DNA of 23,573 bases, taken from assembly GCA_015039315.1 (NCBI GenBank), contig WIDE01000118.1:74255-97827 (forward strand), written 5' to 3'. The notes beneath the pieces were generated by a model. That model made no database searches. It worked only from the letters and a program-made list of their open reading frames with translations, and was not told where the DNA came from. The DNA is from Clavulina sp. PMI_390 (taxonomy: Eukaryota; Basidiomycota; Agaricomycetes; Cantharellales; Hydnaceae). Each line of letters opens with the position of its first letter. The first letter of the stretch is position 1. Shown here piece by piece: positions 19,411 through 23,573 of this stretch. Both the position numbers and the translations under genes were made by a program.

Positions 19411-20206
19411 GCTAGTCTCACGAAACACAAAACCATGTCACACACGTTAATGATAGCAACTTGCTTTTGTCTGTTCATATCCCAAATCTTCATCCTAGCA
19501 TTCCCCACTATGCAATTAGAGGTGCAGATAAAATCTCCACCAATGGGCTCGATATGACCTATGAAAAGTCCGCACATAAAGTCTCAATGAGGTCTCCAAA
19601 AAGTAGACTTCTCTCCACTGTAGTCTCCACGGTAGTCTCTACAAAAAATGGAGAGGTTTTCTCCACCTTGTCTCCATCTAATCGCTACTCATACCCTTTT
19701 TACTATTCCTTAACTATACACCAGATTTTGTAGAGAACAATGATGATTTATCAAATCTAAGTATGGTGCTTGGTACGCAAGATGGGAAATCGACTCTTAG
19801 TTGTGAGATATGCACAAAATGATAGGCATTGGGGGAAGAACCATTGGATAATTAGAAAAAGCATCGAAACTATCGATTTCATAGACACAATTCCCAATGG
19901 TGTGCGTTGCGCTGGTGTGAGCCCAAGTCACAAAGCCGCCTGTCTTTGTTGACCTAACCGATAGCATAGATCATCAACCAATGCTGATAATCTATTAAAA
20001 AAGGTCCAGTTATTTGCACAACTATTTGCTTAACCGCTTTATACACTAAACTTGTGTCCAGAGCACTGGCACAGCAGCGCTTGAGACACCTCCTACAGTT
20101 TCGCTGTAGTCACATGCAATTGAACAGTGCGGAGCAAGGATTCCAACTCAACTTAGCTCTAGCACGAAGTTTACTAGTCGCATTATGCTCAGAATTGCTG
20201 TTTGGC
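19411..20206. other. AT-rich intergenic DNA, no gene seen
   Basis: No convincing gene. Around 19587-19675 there are repeated AGTCTCCAC/GGTCTCC units followed by GGAGAGGTTTTCTCC, an imperfect inverted repeat, suggesting a small decayed repeat. The rest is AT-rich with short open frames only. Confidence 0.5.
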
Positions 20207-21419
20207 TTAGACAAGAGCTCCGTTGGTCAGGGTGGTAGCAGTGCGAGCGGGGTGAATATCAGCGACGGCAGGCTGAGCGAGGGTGTCATTGACAGTAAAC
20301 ATGCGGATAGAGCAACGGGGGGTGTCATCGGGGTGATTAGGCATCAGGGCCAAGTGAACATCATGAAGGCGAATCAGGCGCTGGCCATCCTCGACATCTC
20401 GTGCGGCAGCGACCAGCTCCCCAGCAGTATCAAGCTCAGCGGAGATGTTCTCATTGAGTGCAAGGTGTTCATGGATAAACTTAGGTAATTTCTCAGGAAC
20501 TTTCTTTGCTTGAGTACAGTCTTCTGGGAAAAATGGAAGTCGGACAGCAAGCACACGCATCCTGGCCCAGAGTCCGGGAGAAACGTCATCGCTCGAGTAA
20601 GAAATGTTTTCCATTTGGTAGCGGCTTCAAGGCGAGTTGATTAAGCGATGAAGCGATCATGGATTGCATAGACCAGGGAGCGGAATATCCAATCGTTGAT
20701 CGGGCGAGGGTAGTACCATGACTGGGTGACACTGTCGATACAGTTCTGCATAAGCTCGACGCGTTTTTTGTCTAGTTTGGGGCCGTCCAGGTTGTGCTAG
20801 AGTATCAGAAGAAAAGGCCAGCAGTCAAGCTGCGGAAAGCCTGAGCATTCGGCGCTCCGTTGTAGTTCACTGGCAGAGGGGGCTTAGCGTTCAGAAGGAT
20901 GTCGGCGACCACTTTCTCATCGCGATCACAATCGATTTAATCCAATAGGAGCCGGTCAATGTGGTTGCGCGCTTGGTCGCGGCGATGGCTCATGTGGTCG
21001 GACGCCTCAGACACAGCACGGTCGAAAGGCGTGGTGTGCGGAATAGATAGGTGGTACGCATGCCCCGTAGCAGGAGCAGTAAGCGGCGCGTGAGCCAGTA
21101 GCGGCTGTAAAGCGTAGTGGTATCGGAGCGAAGACCGATGTGGGGGTTCGCGGCGAGGGTTGTCAGGGAAGGTTGCTGGCAGTGAGCGCTCAGCTCCACG
21201 ATCATCGACGTCGATGAGCGGAGAGACTTGGAGGACCTTCTTGCGCAGGTGAACACGCTCTCGGTATTGCGTCAGTCTTGGGCGGGAGATTAGCACGACG
21301 TAGCTAGAGGTCAATAGTAATGGGACGGAGTAGGCAAGAAGTGTCGCATTGTTGCAGCGAGGCGCAACAAAGCGGCTTATGACACTGCGAGCGATCGAAA
21401 TTTCGACGGCAGCAGGCAA
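20207..21419 (-). pseudogene. Decayed gag-like fragment of an LTR retrotransposon
   Basis: Read on the minus strand from about 21419 to 20207, gag-like text continues through several stops and frame changes. An Arg/His-rich N-terminal part ends HMSHRRDQARNHIDRLLLD. After a stop come DEKVVADILLNAKPPLPVNY and NGAPNAQAFRSL, then KRVELMQNCIDSVTQSWYY and NDWIFRSLVYAIHDRFI, and last a 135-codon open part with FIHEHLALNENISAELDTAG and ELVAAARDVEDG. The pattern (an N-terminal PxPxxYNGxP segment, a W-x-F...L...F helix and an E-L-x-T-x-x-E-L-V-x-A-A segment) is what I know from Ty3/gypsy-type gag capsid regions in basidiomycetes. Protease, reverse transcriptase and integrase are not found to the left, and no LTR pair was identified. 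It is a relic with in-frame stops. Confidence 0.5.
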
Positions 21420-21739
21420 TCGAACAGCAGGGCTAGATTTGACCTTATGTTCAATACTCTCTTGAGCGCTAGCAGCATTTCAGCCAAAGCGAGCCTGGTT
21501 GGCAAGGGCATTGAGCGCTGGCATAGGGAACAGGAAGCGGGGAGCGATTAGGTCGAAGAGCTAACATTTTCAATTGGGCCGGTCTAACACTGCATGTAGA
21601 GGCAGAACGAGCAAGCTGGGAATGGAATCCCACGGTTGACGGCAGTATCGCTTGCTTGCCTATAAATATTAGCACTTGCGTATGATTCTTCACTCTAATT
21701 CCCCCCTCCGACTCAACCTCAGCAGACTCCACTGCTCAC

Positions 21740-21780
21740 GGGAAAGTCTTGCAACAATGGCATTGCTGCGAGACTTTCCC
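21740..21780. repeat. Hairpin with a perfect 10-bp stem
   Basis: GGGAAAGTCT (21740-21749) pairs exactly with AGACTTTCCC (21771-21780) around a 21-base loop that has its own short complementarity (CAATG/CATTG). No T-run follows and no gene is adjacent, so its role, if any, is unknown. Confidence 0.45.
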
Positions 21781-22470
21781 ATATCATTTCTTGGGGTATC
21801 AGCCATTGTATCAACTTCTCTTACTAGCAGCCTGAATTCTCTTGCGCTCCCATTGCAACACGATGTTAGTGCGTGCATTGCGGCCTCCCCGCTCTGACCG
21901 CTCAGTCACTGTCGAGATCGAGATTCTGACTAGCACCGATCGGTCACGTGACTCAAGCCCAGCCCTCTCGAAGTCCAGCTCTGACCCTGTTTCTACACAG
22001 CCTTGTTGTCGCAATTGCAGCGCTCCAAAAAATGGGTCTGGTAATGTTGTCGATGAGGGCGAATTATCTCATATTCTCCCCCGTTGAGAGCGATATGCTG
22101 CCACCGTGCGCACATCCCTTACCGGGCCTTTTGAGGCCGCTGCGTAGCAGAAGCAACGCCGAAGCAAAAAGTAATGCGCATTTTCCTATAGTATGTGGGT
22201 TTTACGCTATTGCCGATGTTCCCATCTCACCTCTGTTTTTACAAAACTGTGCATCGCATGCGGCCTATCTTGACAGGGCTGCTTATGCTTGCAACCTTTG
22301 AGTCGCCATTCCGCTTCTTGAGGTCTTTTTTCTCCCCATATCTAGTTCTAATTTTGCCTGCCATCACATGTAACTATTATCAAATTAGTACCAAAATCAA
22401 TTGCATTGATACTGTGTATAAAAGGGGGGAAACCGCGAGTACCAATAATAATCCAGTGTGAGCAAATGTG
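21781..22470. other. No gene recognised
   Basis: Several overlapping short open frames occur on both strands, none with a domain. A 10-bp palindrome GTCACGTGAC lies at 21943-21952 (a CACGTG E-box core). The stretch lies upstream of the gag-like relic in its reading direction and could hold the remains of its 5' LTR, but I could not define LTR ends. Confidence 0.4.
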
Positions 22471-22680
22471 GCAGCTAAACCGCTAGTACAATGGCGGTTT
22501 TTCCGCTAGGCGGATCGCGACAAAACGCAGCACTTTATCCGCTAGTTTTCTGGCGGGTTTCCTGCCTGAAAAACGACGGAATACCCGCCAGTTTTCTGGC
22601 GGAGAAACCGTTAGTTTCGGGCCCCAACTCACTATAGGTTGAACTGGCGGAAAAACCGCTAGTGGTCCGCCCATAGTGGT
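22471..22680. repeat. Cluster of GGCGG-n-CCGCC palindromes, copy 2
   Basis: It contains GGCGGTTTTTCCGCTAG, CCGCTAGTTTTCTGGCGGG, ACCCGCCAGTTTTCTGGCGG and GGCGGAAAAACCGCTAG. At the right edge a 50-bp unit is bounded by CACTATAGG (about 22630) and CCCATAGTG (about 22670-22678), complementary ends with one mismatch. The left part GGCGG......CGCTAG...CGACAAAACGCAG resembles the right part of the cluster at 19281-19410. Likely the same repeat family in the opposite orientation. The minus-strand open frame across it (22674-22483) is a by-product of the repeats. Confidence 0.55.
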
Positions 22681-23573
22681 GGCCTCTGGTCACATTGCTC
22701 TACCTCTAGGCATATTTTTTTTAGTTATTCCGATGGCCAAGCTCTGCGTGTTGCCATCAGTGCAAGTCCACTTAGGCCCGGCTATAGAAAGTTTTGCTCT
22801 CGAGCCTTAGGGGCTGTCTCTCATTGACCTGGATGCCACCATTGGGAACGGTCCAGCTGGATTTTTCGGCAGCCGCGCCGAGACGGGTGTATGCATAGCA
22901 CAACAATGACCAGAAATCGGATTATCGTTCAAGTAGCTGGATTCATGCGCTTGAAGGGTCGAACACCACCGAGCTAACTCGCCTATTCTTGCCATTCATG
23001 CCCCGCCCCAATAGGAGCATCGCGCTTCGGTTGCGGCGACCTTGGCTTCCGTTTCTTTGAGACAATCACCTCTGCCTCGCATAATAAGCTTCATATTTAT
23101 CAGAACATCCGAATGTGCTGAACAGCGATCTTCCATACTATCCATGCACTTATTATTCCAGGGGACAGCCATAGGCAGGAAATATTTGGATTTGTAGGGC
23201 TGTATTGCTCGTATTCACGCCACTGGTACCAATCACGAAACCTGGAGCCGGCTTGCAGGATTTTCCGGTCAGATGGCGACCGCTAGCAGGCGTGTAAAAG
23301 GTGGTATTTCGGATTTCGGTTCATTTGCTCTGTTGTACCCTAGAACAGCTGGAAATCAGAAATAACCTTCTGATCCATTTGCTTCAACTGAGATTTCAAT
23401 TTCCTCTGAACGCTATACTGCGGAGTTTGATTGATCCCGGGGACTGTTACAAACATCTGAAATTGAATGGATGAGCACATTTTCATAAGTCGGGTATTGT
23501 ACCGTGTCAACAACTTAATAGAGGACAAGCTTGCATTTGAAATAGATTACAACCAAATATTTTCAAGAACAAG
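22681..23573. other. No gene recognised; possible exon near the window end
   Basis: Two short minus-strand open frames occur (22995-22807 and 23528-23340). The second contains a TTTCAG acceptor followed by MFVTVPGINQTPQYSVQRKL and ends at TAG near 23340, so it could be the last exon of a gene entering from beyond the window. It has no recognisable domain and the evidence is weak. No RNA gene was seen. Confidence 0.3.

Noticed and set aside
22483..22674. Minus-strand open frame across the repeat cluster
   Set aside because: Produced by tandem GGCGG units; similar residues appear opposite the other cluster, as expected from shared repeat DNA and not from a gene.
1..23573. tRNA, rRNA, CRISPR or bacterial operon features
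   Set aside because: I looked for a tRNA B-box (GGTTCGANTCC) and for regularly spaced repeats and saw none. GGTTC runs near 19000 belong to the foldback element.

Overview
The window looks like nuclear DNA of a filamentous basidiomycete. Genes are split by many short introns with GT...AG borders, often with CTAAC/CTAAT-like branch sites, and there are no bacterial operon features. Two protein families seen here (an ENCW-motif protein, one copy joined to a TKL-like kinase, and Cys-rich single-pass membrane proteins) are of a kind I associate with Agaricomycetes, possibly Cantharellales (Rhizoctonia/Ceratobasidium). The taxonomic placement is inference; I could not search a database.

Layout. 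1-1905 holds no convincing intact gene, only a possible relic at 1260-1554. 1906-3655 (+) is a four-exon gene for a probable nuclear protein with an ENCWLF motif. 4125-14917 is a membrane-protein cluster. Two nine-exon genes lie on the minus strand (4125-6247 and 7159-9173), then two small three-exon genes on the minus strand (9627-10196 and 10683-11367), then a degraded stretch (about 11760-12262). A third nine-exon gene lies on the plus strand (12949-14917). 15543-18164 (+) is a second ENCW gene whose reading frames splice into a protein-kinase domain and a C-terminal membrane anchor; a one-base frameshift breaks its first exon. A minus-strand ORF of unknown function (18316-19269) carries a 120-bp foldback element with TA target duplications. 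From 19.2 kb to the end the DNA is mostly repeats: two clusters of GGCGG-n-CCGCC palindromes, a decayed gag-like retrotransposon fragment (20207-21419, minus) and AT-rich DNA without clear genes.

How it may work together. The three large membrane proteins share a signal peptide, an ectodomain with eight invariant cysteines, a Ser/Thr-rich stalk, a poly-Gly hinge, one Gly-rich transmembrane helix and a cytoplasmic tail. Their exon lengths are almost identical (78, 33, 17, 16, 37 or 34, 75, 231 nt before the stalk exon), including two consecutive microexons. The two small genes keep the same order (signal-peptide exon ending in phase 0, stalk/TM exon entered in phase 1) but lack the Cys-rich exons, so they may be pared-down relatives. 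The cluster is flanked by the two ENCW paralogues. The downstream one has a membrane-anchored kinase domain in which the usual beta-3 lysine is arginine. A surface-sensor set beside an intracellular anchored (pseudo)kinase is an attractive but untested reading.

All exon boundaries were worked out by eye from splice signals, phase agreement and comparison between paralogues; no transcript data were available.
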